Source: Bolinopsis microptera
Taxonomy: Eukaryota > Ctenophora > Tentaculata > Lobata > Bolinopsidae
NCBI RefSeq assembly: GCF_026151205.1
Contig: NC_087081.1
Location: 5,265,246 to 5,329,245 of the forward strand
DNA: 64,000 nt
Reading direction: 5' to 3'
Shown here in pieces: positions 47,001 through 54,127 of the stretch. The position numbers and the translations under genes are program-made. Numbering within the stretch: position 1 is the first letter of the stretch; every line of letters starts with the position of its first letter. The notes beneath the pieces were generated by a model. The model did not search any database. It had not been told where the DNA came from and was given only the letters and a program-made list of their open reading frames with translations.

Positions 47001-47983
47001 CGTGACACGCTTTGAACGGATTCTGATATATAACAAAGCTTTGAATATCCTATATAGTGTGTATATTATGTTAAAATTGAAATCTTTATATCGATTCTTA
47101 AACTCTTAACTTACAGGATATATCTATGGGAGAGATGATAATAGAATACAGCGGGACACTGATCAGACCTGGTCTGTGTGACATCAGAGAGAAGTACTAT
47201 GACAGCAAGGTAAACGTAATGGGAGGCAACCCCCTTTTATTCCAGCTAAAACAAAGCTTAATGTTATGATGAAAATACACATCACCACCATGGTCGCTGT
47301 CCCCCAAGGGGTCGTTCACATATTACGTAATCAGCCAAGGGGGTGGGGTTTCCAAATGATGACGGTAGTGTAATTTTGACACAATAGCCGTGTATAAAAC
47401 TGATTACAGAGGGGGGGGGGGGGGTAAAAATTGTTCAAAAAGTGATTACGTAATATGTGAACGTCCCCTAATTAGTATTTTATTTGTTTATTTGCAGGGT
47501 ATAGGGAGCTACATGTTCAGGATAGACCGTCAGGAAGTAGTAGACGCCACCATGTCCGGCTCCATGGCCCGGTTCATTAACCACTGCTGCGACCCCAACT
47601 GTTACTCCCGGATTATCAACGTGGAGGGCAAGAAGAAGATCATTATCTTCGCTGAAAGGAACATTGTCAGGGGAGAAGAGCTCACTTATGATTATAAGGT
47701 AAGAACTGGGATAATTTCGGGATTTAAGAAATGTTGTAACTCAGAGGTAGGCTGAAATTTAGATGGCCGAGATGTGCTTACTCGTATTTTTTATTAAACA
47801 ATCAAGATAGTTCTCAGAATATTTTCGAGCGTTTTTTTTTCTGACGAAAATTAATTGATATTTGTCAGTTTCCGCTCTAGATACGGAGGAGGAATTTCAT
47901 TCAATTCATTTCAGTTCCCCTCCGAAGATGTGAAAATTCCTTGCTTGTGTGGTACAGAGAAATGTCGAAAGTGGATGAATTAG
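2026..47983 (+). CDS. KMT2: KMT2A/B (MLL/trithorax)-type histone H3K4 methyltransferase, 50 exons, 5' incomplete
   Basis: Nuclear H3K4 methyltransferase of the COMPASS-like MLL/trithorax class. Exons read by hand, all GT-AG unless noted: 2026-2119, 2383-2542, 2736-2899, 3096-3180 (GC donor or extension to 3186), 3928-4080, 4381-4505, 5117-5277, 5470-5965, 6465-6604, 6708-6856, 7234-7333, 7553-7672, 7888-7969, 11650-11746, 12015-12155, 12354-12497, 13326-13518, 13702-13790, 15315-15466, 15626-15780, 16081-16149, 25353-25440, 30458-30570, 30773-30873, 31065-31214, 31537-31638, 34374-34546, 34707-34789, 34907-34992, 35299-35451, 35741-35812, 35951-36043, 36274-36609, 36765-36990, 37126-37665, 37907-37999, 38201-38337, 38550-38690, 41666-41782, 41962-43989, 44150-44278, 44466-44536, 44829-44926, 45200-45289, 45513-45672, 45857-45976, 46822-46945, 47117-47209, 47498-47698, 47915-47983. 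Phases agree throughout except at 11650-11746. The first exon's start is weak and no initiator Met is seen. CXXC plus PHD1-3 plus ePHD marks KMT2A/B rather than KMT2C/D or SET1. About 3,000 codons are visible, against nearly 4,000 in human KMT2A. Confidence 0.93.
2383..2542 (+). CDS. KMT2: KMT2 exon encoding the CXXC zinc finger
   Basis: The exon enters with one base completing a Lys codon and encodes two CxxCxxC clusters (CNKCENC, then CGTCRYC) followed by [14 protein letters not shown] and a final Cys. These are the eight Cys ligands of a CXXC finger. In KMT2A/B this domain binds unmethylated CpG DNA and targets the enzyme to CpG-rich promoters. The preceding exon (2026-2119) is rich in Lys and Glu. 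The linker before the second Cys cluster is short (KRPP), and LDK follows as in the family. The identification is firm; CpG binding here is inferred from the family. Confidence 0.93.
2736..6604 (+). CDS. KMT2: KMT2 linker exons between CXXC and PHD1
   Basis: Seven exons after CXXC: 2736-2899, 3096-3180, 3928-4080, 4381-4505, 5117-5277, 5470-5965 and 6465-6604. The first is acidic ([13 protein letters not shown]). The next ones carry short helical stretches with no domain I can name. Exon 5470-5965 is Ser/Glu-rich and low in complexity, with a psi-KxE type sumoylation motif (VKIKEEP). Exon 6465-6604 is strongly basic (Lys/Arg-rich), like a nuclear localisation or DNA-contact segment, and leads into PHD1. 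The donor after 3180 reads as GC; extension by two codons to a GT at 3187 is also in frame. Confidence 0.8.
4081..4176 (+). repeat. Pyrimidine-rich tandem repeat directly after a KMT2 donor
   Basis: Starts at the donor GTATTT following the exon ending at 4080. It consists of TTTTCTCC and TTCTGCTCCTA units repeated about eight times. Confidence 0.7.
6708..7969 (+). CDS. KMT2: KMT2 exons encoding PHD1 and PHD2
   Basis: Exons 6708-6856, 7234-7333, 7553-7672 and 7888-7969. PHD1 begins with CYLCGSSG and reaches [12 protein letters not shown], then [12 protein letters not shown], the characteristic run joining PHD1 to PHD2 in KMT2A/B. PHD2 has [16 protein letters not shown] and [13 protein letters not shown], then the [11 protein letters not shown] stretch that in the family precedes PHD3. 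The order and spacing match the MLL PHD cassette, which regulates chromatin binding. The last exon ends in phase 1 before a 3.7-kb intron that holds a foldback element and the antisense GPCR. Confidence 0.92.
8125..9494. mobile_element. Poly-G-tipped foldback DNA element with 8-bp TSD
   Basis: A 1.37-kb element flanked by identical octamers ATTGAGTC (8117-8124 and 9495-9502). The left end is a G run then CCAATGGCATAAA; the right end is TTATGCCATTGG then a C run. The arms (about 8145-8260 and 9380-9485) share the tripled TTTTATGCCA unit in mirror arrangement. The interior has further inverted pieces with CGAAAATATTTTCGG. No transposase ORF is visible. An 8-bp TSD fits hAT-type transposition, so it is probably a non-autonomous element. 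It lies in the KMT2 intron 7970-11649. Confidence 0.75.
9659..11199 (-). CDS. Rhodopsin-like (class A) GPCR, three exons, nested antisense in KMT2
   Basis: Exons on the minus strand: 10934-11199 (start ATG at 11199), 10596-10781 and 9659-10286, giving 359 codons with matching phases. TM1 holds [12 protein letters not shown] (GN motif) and TM2 holds [11 protein letters not shown] Cys before TM3 (HHLCVADR) and one in loop 2 (YQCWVDY) suit the class A disulphide. TM3 ends in [15 protein letters not shown], lacking a DRY triplet, and TM7 has NPIVYY (NPxxY). The tail after TM7 carries three copies of an 18-residue unit ([18 protein letters not shown]). Plasma-membrane receptor; ligand unknown. The intron between exons 2 and 3 holds tandem copies of the exon-2 donor. 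Confidence 0.85.
9690..9848. repeat. 54-bp coding tandem repeat in the GPCR C-tail
   Basis: Three near-identical 54-bp units in frame inside the last GPCR exon, each encoding 18 residues rich in Thr/Ser. The small differences between copies point to recent duplication. Confidence 0.85.
10411..10610. repeat. ~48-bp tandem repeat copying the GPCR exon-2 donor
   Basis: About four units share CCATATACCTGTAGACCAA on the + strand. Read on the minus strand, each contains the exon-2 end and donor TCTACAG|GTATATGG. The unit nearest 10596 joins the real exon; the others lie in the intron. Confidence 0.8.
11650..12155 (+). CDS. KMT2: KMT2 exons encoding PHD3, with an apparent 1-bp frameshift
   Basis: Exons 11650-11746 and 12015-12155. 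The 3' part reads [31 protein letters not shown], then VVYVCRRCC, the PHD3 that binds H3K4me3 in KMT2A/B. The exon's first bases encode G-N-Y-C-P in the frame set by the previous exon. The following Leu-Cys-Glu lies one base out of frame at the CCC run near 11661-11663. One more base would give the family's CPLC pair. As given, the frame is rescued only by an internal acceptor at 11673, which drops the first two zinc-ligand cysteines. This is either an assembly indel in a homopolymer or a real lesion. Confidence 0.85.
12354..12497 (+). CDS. KMT2: KMT2 exon in the degenerate bromodomain region
   Basis: Encodes a helical segment between PHD3 and the extended PHD, where KMT2A carries an atypical bromodomain. 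With the start of the next exon ([17 protein letters not shown], matching the family's VFPWFS-type motif) it occupies the same place, but I see no acetyl-lysine pocket signature. The donor GTGAGT at 12498 is the first unit of a tandem array that repeats the exon end and donor. Confidence 0.75.
12492..13095 (+). repeat. ~58-bp minisatellite copying a KMT2 donor
   Basis: About ten units of CACTAGAGCAGTGAGTAGAA followed by a C-rich stretch. The first unit includes the real donor of the exon ending at 12497, and the later ones repeat it as AGCA or AACA followed by GTGAGT. Some copies have lost the GT (ATGAGT). The array fills most of the intron up to about 13.1 kb. Confidence 0.85.
13326..15780 (+). 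CDS. KMT2: KMT2 exons encoding the extended PHD (ePHD/PHD4)
   Basis: Exons 13326-13518, 13702-13790, 15315-15466 and 15626-15780. They give [12 protein letters not shown], then [43 protein letters not shown] and [10 protein letters not shown]. This is a full Cys/His set for the C2HC pre-PHD plus PHD of the MLL ePHD, and [10 protein letters not shown] is diagnostic. The C-terminal piece [13 protein letters not shown] corresponds to the family segment leading into FYRN. The tRNA-Ser and a 726-bp palindrome sit in the intron between 13790 and 15315. Confidence 0.93.
13884..13926 (+). pseudogene. Truncated tRNA-Ser copy
   Basis: Resembles the anticodon arm and T arm of the intact tRNA-Ser about 100 bp downstream (ACTAGAAAT and GCGTAGGTTTGAATCC). 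The variable arm is deleted and there are base changes. Confidence 0.65.
14022..14103 (+). tRNA. tRNA-Ser (AGA)
   Basis: An 82-nt cloverleaf. The acceptor stem GCGGACG pairs with CGTTCGC (one G-T), discriminator G. The A box is TGGCCGAGTGG, the anticodon loop CTAGAAA reads AGA, a long variable arm typical of tRNA-Ser follows, and the T arm is GTAGGTTCGAATCCTAC with a perfect B box. It sits in a KMT2 intron on the same strand, just upstream of a large palindrome. Confidence 0.93.
14138..14863. mobile_element. 726-bp near-perfect palindrome flanked by TTAA
   Basis: The two arms are almost exact reverse complements, with a loop of about 10 bases near 14505. The ends are GGGGGCCGGGGG at left and the complement at right, each bordered by TTAA (14134-14137 and 14864-14867). 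No coding capacity. TTAA target duplications are known for piggyBac-type elements, so a foldback piggyBac-like MITE is possible. Confidence 0.75.
16081..30570 (+). CDS. KMT2: KMT2 exons encoding FYRN, split by a 9.2-kb and a 5.0-kb intron
   Basis: Exons 16081-16149, 25353-25440 and 30458-30570. FYRN starts with [11 protein letters not shown], continues with [18 protein letters not shown] and [12 protein letters not shown], and ends with [15 protein letters not shown]. This follows the family pattern (IGS...LG, LFPIGY..., RVYW, RC...C). Phases 1-2-1 fit exactly. FYRN pairs with FYRC in the mature protein. The large introns hold two ~1.5-kb tandem repeats, a 4.4-kb insertion, a 28-bp minisatellite starting at the donor at 25441, and a LINE. 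Confidence 0.9.
16325..19389. repeat. Two tandem ~1.5-kb repeat units with foldback heads
   Basis: Unit A (about 16325-17880) and unit B (17881-19389, continuing at 23774) are close copies. Each starts with a ~510-bp inverted repeat whose arms begin ACCAAAACCCATAATCATGG and end with its complement, followed by ~1 kb of AT-rich sequence. The shared open frames on the minus strand are not recognisable proteins. The whole lies in the FYRN intron of KMT2. Confidence 0.8.
19390..23773. mobile_element. 4.4-kb poly-G-tipped insertion containing the CT-rich tract
   Basis: Ends are a G run followed by GGTCCAACCCGAT at left and ATCGGGTTGGACC plus a C run at right. It is flanked by CAACTGA (19383-19389 and 23774-23780). 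The paralogous unit A shows the empty site near 17838. Besides the inverted tips, a subterminal CCGATATGAGGGTTGATGAG block is present at both ends in direct orientation. No transposase ORF is seen. Confidence 0.72.
19990..23101. repeat. 3.1-kb polypyrimidine (CTCCTC/CAGTC) tract
   Basis: Almost pure C/T on the + strand, built from CTCCTC and CTCAGTCCTCC units with a few G/A interruptions. The complementary strand gives artificial Arg/Glu-rich ORFs, which are not genes. The sense strand carries a long series of pyrimidine-CAG strings resembling 3' splice sites. Confidence 0.9.
23831..24925. repeat. Two tandem ~540-bp copies with a GC-rich hairpin
   Basis: Copies at about 23831-24351 and 24357-24925 share almost all bases. 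Each has a perfect GC-rich hairpin (near 24172-24208 and 24699-24735, GGCGGCGGCC/GGCCGCCGCC) and a short GGGGGTATAATAGTAAA array, three units in the first copy and six in the second. No gene. Confidence 0.8.
24926..25352. repeat. Tandem units related to the sequence just upstream of the FYRN acceptor
   Basis: Three units of CCGATTTTTAAAGCTAACGT then AATAATCTCAGGGGACA lie at about 24930-25113. A fourth, diverged unit runs directly into the acceptor ATATCAG at 25352. A further copy lies at 16283-16324 after the previous exon. Confidence 0.75.
25433..26757 (+). repeat. 28-bp minisatellite starting at the FYRN exon donor
   Basis: About 47 units of AGATACAGGTAGATATTATC plus CTTGTAGGT-type remainder. 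The first unit overlaps the end of the KMT2 exon 25353-25440 (AGATACAG|GTAGAT), so most units repeat the exon end and donor. The array resumes at 30117-30260 beyond the LINE. Confidence 0.92.
26792..30049 (-). CDS. Intact non-LTR retrotransposon ORF: APE endonuclease plus reverse transcriptase (RTE-like)
   Basis: A 1,085-codon uninterrupted ORF. An N-terminal APE/EEP endonuclease carries [26 protein letters not shown] and GSDHYLV (residues ~90-340). The reverse transcriptase has [11 protein letters not shown] (motif A), [10 protein letters not shown] and YADDMAIMD (catalytic YADD). The C-terminal region ends with RWYGHVVR and GRPRKNW motifs common in RTE-related LINE proteins. The 3' flank is very short and ends in a CATA-type microsatellite (26752-26766 on the + strand), a habit of RTE elements. 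It lies antisense to KMT2 within the 28-bp minisatellite. The intact ORF suggests recent activity; clade assignment is tentative. Confidence 0.9.
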   Translation of the reverse strand: MRRASIPSTSNNNATETTHTSNGRSATSNSRTDGSSMTEAEQSLRDPSRLMRRGGTRHPTRFISQQIIHVDPASNKSNPVNYCKQFLRFGTWNVLSLVSSSTQLYQLSQNIDQYRLDLLGITETHMPGSGTTLLDNGSLLIHSGRVDGIKRQGVGLSLSKRIRNSLISFTPTSERVLTARLHSKQINISVVVAYAPTEGAEESEKDKFYRTLTDTFDGLPRHDIKLLLGDFNAKVTSGRYGSEAVIGGESLHSSSNDNGTRLVDFCATNQLVIGGTLFEHKNIHKGTWRSPNGLTVNQIDHICIGKRFRQSLFDVRVCRGADIGSDHYLVLGLLKIKLQSVTKINANRPNVPAIERLRDSTTVTEYNVALQNRFASLDSEVDLEDMWRNLSQTVTDVSLEVLGKRPRKAKEQHLSRKTKDLLIQRAQFKRKDPNSDANRSEYSKLNKLVKKSSKLDDNNWAVRVATDLEGAASKGQQREVWAKIKKISGKNKKPQASCVRDKDGRKITDPQQQRDRWKEHFTELLNPPLSSVDLADLDTVPPQPHFNSLSCSDGPPTRDEISYSLTKLKNNKSPGVDGITNEQLKYGASALVDQLECLCKKVWEEETVPEDWLKGVIIVIGKKGDTSVCGNNRGITLRSTASKLFQMILLKRLHAGMECLLRENQCGFRQNRSCIDQIYSLRTIIHNCLEFNIPLYINFVDFKAAFDSIRRDFIWCSMRHYGLPEKYVRIFQSFFGGTMSAVRVNGELTEWFDVNSGTGQGDIQAPPVFNFCLNFSAFLAETNKIISQGAVLQKEMKTVEEKVILDTDYADDMAIMDNSGEGLQESTDLLVHYSSYAGLRINAKKTQCMAVSKCASQRPFIKDDCIELSVEGEPVEQVSNFVYLGATISGDGTINRDLDVRIQKANGAFHQLWNIWNSRTIKTPTKIRIYRAAVLTILLYGAEVWNTTKKQMKRFEVFHQTSLRRILRIKWFFHVTNDEVLRRAGIKSVETFISAARLRWYGHVVRIPDSRLPRFLLNWKPNYGKRSRGRPRKNWKSCVLEDAAKFTGVENIDNDTTEALAINRVQWRHMLRRQRDVCDAGHSND
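30111..30262 (+). repeat. Distal part of the 28-bp minisatellite
   Basis: Begins GCCGCAGATACAGGTAAAT, close to the FYRN exon end (CGCTGCAGATACAG), and continues for about five units. It was probably continuous with the array at 25433-26757 before the LINE inserted. Confidence 0.8.
30773..38690 (+). CDS. KMT2: KMT2 middle region, part 1 (low complexity, coiled coil)
   Basis: Sixteen exons from 30773 to 38690, listed in the gene entry. They encode mostly Ser/Thr/Pro/Lys-rich sequence as in the poorly conserved middle of MLL proteins. Exon 34374-34546 is a Gln/Arg/Leu-rich probable coiled coil ([20 protein letters not shown]). Exon 36274-36609 carries HAGQ repeats, and exon 36765-36990 carries HSGQ/HSGP repeats. 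Exon 37126-37665 has repeated SSNHVT units and a better ordered end ([17 protein letters not shown]). Exon 31065-31214 contains LDGV, faintly like a Taspase-1 core, but without the Gln and acidic residues. Confidence 0.8.
31315..31463. mobile_element. 149-bp hAT-type MITE, copy 1
   Basis: Terminal inverted repeats start CAGGGACAAAAGGAAATCGC and end with the complement. Flanks TTGTTGAATT and TTGTTGATT suggest an imperfect TSD. It lies in a KMT2 intron. Confidence 0.8.
31701..31849. mobile_element. 149-bp hAT-type MITE, copy 2
   Basis: Same element and orientation as the copy 390 bp upstream. It has a perfect 8-bp TSD, GTACTAGA, at 31693-31700 and 31850-31857. CAGGG-type TIRs and 8-bp TSDs are hallmarks of hAT elements. 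Confidence 0.88.
31858..34373. other. KMT2 intron without a recognised gene
   Basis: Contains open frames on both strands at 32071-32353 that match no family I know, an ACAGAGACAC-type microsatellite (about 32757-32955), three 34-bp direct repeats (33142-33243), poly-G runs near 33399, 33792 and 33943, and a copied exon fragment (33811-33936). Confidence 0.7.
33811..33936 (+). pseudogene. Duplicated fragment of a KMT2 exon and its donor
   Basis: Nearly identical to 35412-35536, which is the last 40 bases of exon 35299-35451, its donor and 85 bases of intron. The copy has a 4-bp deletion near its start and a few substitutions. It lies between two long G runs, 1.6 kb upstream of the source. 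Confidence 0.85.
35216..35298 (+). repeat. Pyrimidine-rich tandem repeat forming the tract of an acceptor
   Basis: Three to four copies of TTACTTTCACTTTCACTCTG directly before the CAG acceptor of exon 35299-35451. Confidence 0.8.
38808..40385 (+). CDS. BTB/POZ-BACK domain protein, single exon, nested in KMT2
   Basis: A 525-codon ORF lying wholly in the KMT2 intron between exons 38550-38690 and 41666-41782, on the same strand. A second Met at 38829 ([15 protein letters not shown]) is the more likely start. The BTB fold reads [42 protein letters not shown] and [18 protein letters not shown] (residues ~28-120). A helical BACK-like region follows ([18 protein letters not shown] onward), then a C-terminal region of about 240 residues I cannot name. 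BTB-BACK proteins often serve as Cullin-3 adaptors, but no Kelch repeats are seen and the role is unknown. The lack of introns, unlike its host gene, suggests a retrocopy or an intron-poor expanded family. Confidence 0.82.
   Translation: MYHPVIVMALNVQVPMNFGRHHLSSPTHNNLTLNLNNNRKSRANSLILSFNSPVIERLVATLEITSLDMADFQEGSVECFVDCLYTGDIEKMDKGTFREVNKMAKVFDVAWLTGRCSGYFKNLVDGMTGSYEDMLYLFQEASYVCIILKERGMINLTLAKIGSNTGCKTLFLRKFLEDITDVSTRQLDLVVELARRDLGIVVQSLTGKLKTHLAEQGAVMSDIFRHFLDTSDLRICRTYHKAAFDELFDVLEGCSVDDLRWVLALHRKSIEEVPKDPTQSGELQLKPVAKKYPAFIKMKVPNIINRIDFTIKFEDFILKVVADEEVTNVFIFAEAVWRYVDLNQSKHPPVSQWLKDRFIAEIGKRRWKIKYVASLGVTNFYQREGHLKRLLSDLFYDLGMIGKANDLGCSFLSNGVNFSCLRGRIPRELSVSFVHGVKDCKKKGKCGLMLKINPKIAEESIVNITQNIELCTDNSMYPADLHVHKSTVADFENGHIHLLFGDGKNIYPLYPELKQRYIQWTFLIR
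41002..41244 (+). pseudogene. GIY-YIG endonuclease C-terminal fragment, probable Penelope-like element
   Basis: An 80-codon open stretch (no start; a stop lies immediately upstream) reads [20 protein letters not shown], then [19 protein letters not shown]. The Glu-A-Y-Y-I and KPSIN pattern is that of the C-terminal GIY-YIG part of Penelope-like retroelement ORFs. No reverse transcriptase remains upstream, so it is a 3' remnant. Confidence 0.55.
41448..41471 (+). ncRNA. Possible hammerhead-ribozyme-like core
   Basis: CTGAAGAT then a GGCG/CGCC stem with TTGA loop then GAAA resembles the CUGANGA...GAAA core. Penelope-like elements are known to carry hammerheads. Stem III and the cleavage triplet were not found, so the call is weak. 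Confidence 0.3.
41666..44536 (+). CDS. KMT2: KMT2 middle region, part 2, with a 2-kb exon
   Basis: Exons 41666-41782, 41962-43989, 44150-44278 and 44466-44536. The 2,028-bp exon is one of the largest in the gene. It encodes a Pro/Ser/Lys-rich tract with DHKY (fits the D/E-H-x-Y HCF-1-binding pattern, speculative), tandem SISHVT units near 43440-43560, and two VKxE-type acidic or sumoylation-like motifs near 43830-43920. A DVN-S/A-W motif occurs twice, near residues 10 and 355 of the exon. The following exons are basic and lead to FYRC. Confidence 0.82.
44829..45976 (+). CDS. KMT2: KMT2 exons encoding FYRC and the WIN motif
   Basis: Exons 44829-44926, 45200-45289, 45513-45672 and 45857-45976. 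FYRC reads [55 protein letters not shown], then [11 protein letters not shown]. After it comes [13 protein letters not shown]. Its G-C-A-R core matches the WDR5-interaction (WIN) motif, which in human KMT2A has GSAR. The protein continues to [20 protein letters not shown], the conserved lead into SET. FYRN and FYRC associate after processing in human KMT2A. Confidence 0.92.
45673..45760 (+). repeat. 11-bp tandem repeat starting at a KMT2 donor
   Basis: GTTTGTCTTTA-type units, about eight, the first being the donor GTTCGT of exon 45513-45672. Confidence 0.8.
46139..46796 (+). repeat. 23-bp minisatellite
   Basis: About 28 units of ACGTACTTTATATCGGGTAG plus GGC with scattered single-base variants. 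It occupies most of the intron before the first SET exon. Confidence 0.92.
46822..47983 (+). CDS. KMT2: KMT2 exons encoding the SET and post-SET domains
   Basis: Exons 46822-46945, 47117-47209, 47498-47698 and 47915-47983. The SET domain includes [53 protein letters not shown], then CCDPNCYSR, and finally [11 protein letters not shown]. The post-SET zinc cluster is [13 protein letters not shown] followed by TAG at 47981-47983. This is the usual KMT2 C-terminus. The near-invariant NHSC motif reads NHCC here. The SAM-binding and Tyr motifs (GRG, YDYK) are intact, so activity is likely. Confidence 0.95.
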
Positions 47984-48976
47984 CCAAACAAAACGGGTTA
48001 AACTACGGATCCATTGACGGATTAGCGACAGGTATTGTCGCAGAGTGGACTCAGAAAACTACGTATGGGACTTTAAGATCTTTGCATCTTCAGAATGAAC
48101 ACGTGATACAAGGGACGTCAGAGGAGCGTCTGTTCCGAAAAGTATTTTTAATATAGACGAAAAGATGAAAGGAACATTTTTATCTTTTGTAAATAGTTAA
48201 TAATCTTGATATTTGATAATATAATCAATTTATATAGTTTTAGGTTGTTTCATTATTGACTGAGAGCGCAAAACTTTGTTTGTTGAAGTGAAATTTGATG
48301 GGGTGCTTACTACTTTGTCTTTCGGAAATCATTGCTATTCCTTCAACCTTGTTTTTAATGTTTAAAGCTTTTAAGTTATTTCAGTTTTAACTTATTGTTA
48401 AGTTATTATTGCGTTATTTCTTTGAAATAGCCGTTTAATTGCGATGAACCTTTAACGTTTCGAATTTTTATAGCTCACATACATTCTTCAATTTCTTTCA
48501 TACGGCACATAATACTGTTCCCTTCTCAGCTCGTTTTTAGTTGTATAATGTTAGAATTTTCAAGAGGCTTTGTCTTATTCTGTCAATAGTATTCTCCGTC
48601 ATTAGTAATGATTGATTAATAATAATTAATATTACAAAGTAATATAAATCTCACTACAATATAAGATGACAGCAGAGATACTCGATTGATTTGAAGCCCC
48701 TCGTAAGGGTAGTGTCTCTAATGAACTAATTTATTACATTTAAATCATAATCAGCCACTCCTGAAAAACATAACTTCTAGAAAAAATATACCAAAAATTT
48801 AAAAATGAATTCAAATGTGATAACTCATAACAAATAGCTCTAGGAAAACTGAAATTCAGCAGTTCCATATATTATATTTATTCATAAAAGCAGCATTAAT
48901 TAAACGTAGCAACATTAAACGTAGCTATCTTATCAAATCCAGCTGATCCAGTTTAACAACTCTCTATAATAGCAAG
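47984..48976. other. Spacer between KMT2 and NDUFV2
   Basis: Contains the KMT2 3' UTR and, presumably, the NDUFV2 promoter. AT-rich. I see no canonical AATAAA and no further ORF of interest; the open frame 47941-48156 is an out-of-frame shadow of the last KMT2 exon. Confidence 0.6.
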
Positions 48977-51483
<2,507 letters not shown>

Positions 51484-51593
51484 TGTTTAGGAGGTGTTGT
51501 TTTTCTGGTGCTTTATCGTGTCCCTTGTTAATATTGTGGATTGTTGGTTTATCCATGTCCTGACCCGGCCTATAGCAGATGATAAGTGATTAG

Positions 51594-51599
51594 AATAAA
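51594..51599 (+). terminator. Probable NDUFV2 polyadenylation signal
   Basis: AATAAA about 110 bases after the stop codon, the first such hexamer downstream. Confidence 0.6.
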
Positions 51600-52189
51600 C
51601 GTGAAATGTTTAAGTCAAGGAAATTGGAAATGTTGATGTTCTCATTGCTTTAAAAACCAGCGATTTTCAGTTTGGGTTTTTGAGATTATTTACAACTTTT
51701 TTCTACTACGATCACTTGGTCAGATAATTATGTTAGTTATTGAGGTTATTGACATCATAAATCATAAGTACAACGAAAAACACCGCGATCTTCATATTTT
51801 TGTGATTGAGGAGATACATGAGTTTAGAAATAGATAGAAGTTTGTAAATAATTTATGATATTAAGTTTTTCCCGCAGTGTAGCGGGATCCACTTCAGTTG
51901 TGTTTTATTTGTTAGACCGTGTACATAAGATGTTCACTATTTAGTGCTCTTCAAAATCGAATATTGCATAGACATATTTTACCGAGAGCGACCTGCGCGC
52001 GTCCTACAGTATGAGACTTACTTACTTATTTGCTGTTTTAGCTGCGCTGCAGCAGGGCCATCAGGTGAAATGACCACCCTTTACTTTGGGCAACCATGGC
52101 TATATATTTAGTAATTAGTTACGACATGAAACCGGCACTTACAGGAAACCGAAGGATCAAGTCTAACGCCAGCGACGGTTAAGCCTAGG

Positions 52190-52789
52190 GGGTGCACCAT
52201 AAAAATAAACTTGCTCGGATTTAAATAATTTTTGTACCATTGTTTTCTAGAGACTGTGAGAATTTTCATAATACCAAATTTGTCATACCTTTTTGGAAAG
52301 ATCAGTGAGTTTCGCCTAGGTGCCATATTTGATGGTGCGCGGCTTTTGGAGCAAAATTAGCTGTAAAAGTCGCGTAATTTGACCAAATTTGACCAAATTC
52401 GTTGATTTTTGTCGTATTATTTGGATATATCTTCAGTTCCTTGAATGAGATCATTCTGAAAATTGGCGACGACCTTCCAATAGGGCTTCCACAACTGTCC
52501 GAAAAATTTGGTGGATATCGGAGTTGATATAGTGATCAAAATGGGGCAAAATACGCTGCTTTTAGCTGTAACATAATGTCTGATGGTTGGATATGCTTTA
52601 AACTTTTCGGACACCTTCCTTGTAAGTCTATAAGTAAGCTTACCAATTTTTGTTGCAATCGGAGGTCGGGAAGGATACTTAATATCTATTTGTTTGAAGA
52701 AAATTGTGCTGGCCGAAATTAGCGCTAAAAAACCATCTTACAGTCGGCACGCGCGGCTCACTGTCGATGGCGCACTACCTATTAAGCCT
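52190..52789. repeat. ~600-bp dispersed repeat, intact copy
   Basis: From GTGCACCATAAAAATAAACT to GATGGCGCACTACCT. A second copy exists as two halves at 53825-54127 and 59383-59692, separated by a 5.25-kb insertion. Open frames within it are not recognisable. Confidence 0.85.
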
Positions 52790-53824
52790 AAGGTGTTGAC
52801 ATACGTTGCATGCCACTTTTCGCGCGCGAAGCGCGCGCCGCCGAAGGCGGAAAAAGGGGCATACAATAAAGGGAATCGGACATTTTGGAGGGACGCATAT
52901 TTTGCGTCCCTATTATCCTATTTGACCAAATATGGGAGTAATTGAGTGAGCTGGCGCGCGCGCCACGAAAACAGCTAAATGCGTTGCTGTTGCAAGTTTT
53001 GTGAATTTACTTGGTATCTTTGTACTGTTTTTATTATTTAAACGACTTTATTAAGTCATTGTAACCTTCATGCAAATAAAAATGTGAATGTTTTAATATT
53101 TGTGTAAACTAAAATGTAAAAACTTGTAGTTTTGTTCAAAACTACTAAATTTTGTAACACTAAGCCGCGCACTATAAATGCAATAATTAGATTTACTCCG
53201 CAGGACATACAAATTTCTTTTATTACGTTTTAACTGCAGGACCTTCATTAGCCAAAATTTACAATTTCGTGACGTTGCCTGTTTGTTTGGTGACTACCAA
53301 TCTTTTGAACTCATCTTTTGAGAATTCTGGTTAGATTGTTATTACGAAGCCTCTAATTTTTTATTTTCCGTCGCCTGGTTTGCTTTTGCCTGTTGCATCG
53401 TTTTTCTGTTCTTTCTCTCTTACCTATTTCTGATGGACGAGTGACGACACTTACATTTCCATGAGAAACTTGAACTTAATGTTTACTTGTTTAATCCTGT
53501 CGTCTGACTTTATAGGAACGCAAACCGGGCCGAGCGTGCTAAATCACTCTACAGTCGATCTTCGAGATTGTTCTAAATAAAAAGGGCCCCCGACGGTTGT
53601 AACCAATTTCAATCGATGTATTTTCGGACGCTGATTCCGAATCACCCACCATGACATAAGGTTAAAATGATCTCTGATATTTGTGATACGTAACATGTAT
53701 CAACTAAGGTGTTATACCACGCTTCCTTCGCCCGAAGCTTCACTGTATTGATCATGTCCAGCTCCTCATTTAACCCTCAGATCACACACGATTTCTCGAG
53801 CATTCGGCTGAGTACAGAGTAGGG
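52790..53824. other. Intergenic, no gene recognised
   Basis: Contains a CGCGCGAAGCGCGCG hairpin near 52820 and otherwise AT-rich single-copy-looking sequence. The open frame 52694-52945 partly overlaps the repeat and has no known family. Confidence 0.5.
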
Positions 53825-54127
53825 CGTGCACCATAAAAATAAACTTGCTCGGATTTTAAAAATTTTTGTACCATTGTTTTCTAGAGACTGTGAGAATTTT
53901 CACAATACCAAATTTGTCATACCTTTTTGGAAAGATCAGTGAGTTTCGCCTAGGTGCCATATTTGATGGTGCGCGGCTTTTGGAGCAAAATTAGCTGTAA
54001 AAGTCGCGTAATTTGACCAAATTTGACCAAATTCGTTGATTTTTGTCGTATTATTTGGATATATCTTCAGTTCCTTGAATGAGATCATTCTGAAAATTGG
54101 CGACGACCTTCCAATAGGGCTTTCACA
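53825..54127. repeat. Left half of the second ~600-bp repeat copy
   Basis: Matches 52190-52490 and stops at GGGCTTTCACA where the insertion begins. Confidence 0.85.

Noticed and set aside
47941-48156. 71-codon ORF at the end of KMT2
   Set aside because: Out-of-frame shadow; the real last exon ends KWMN at 47983.
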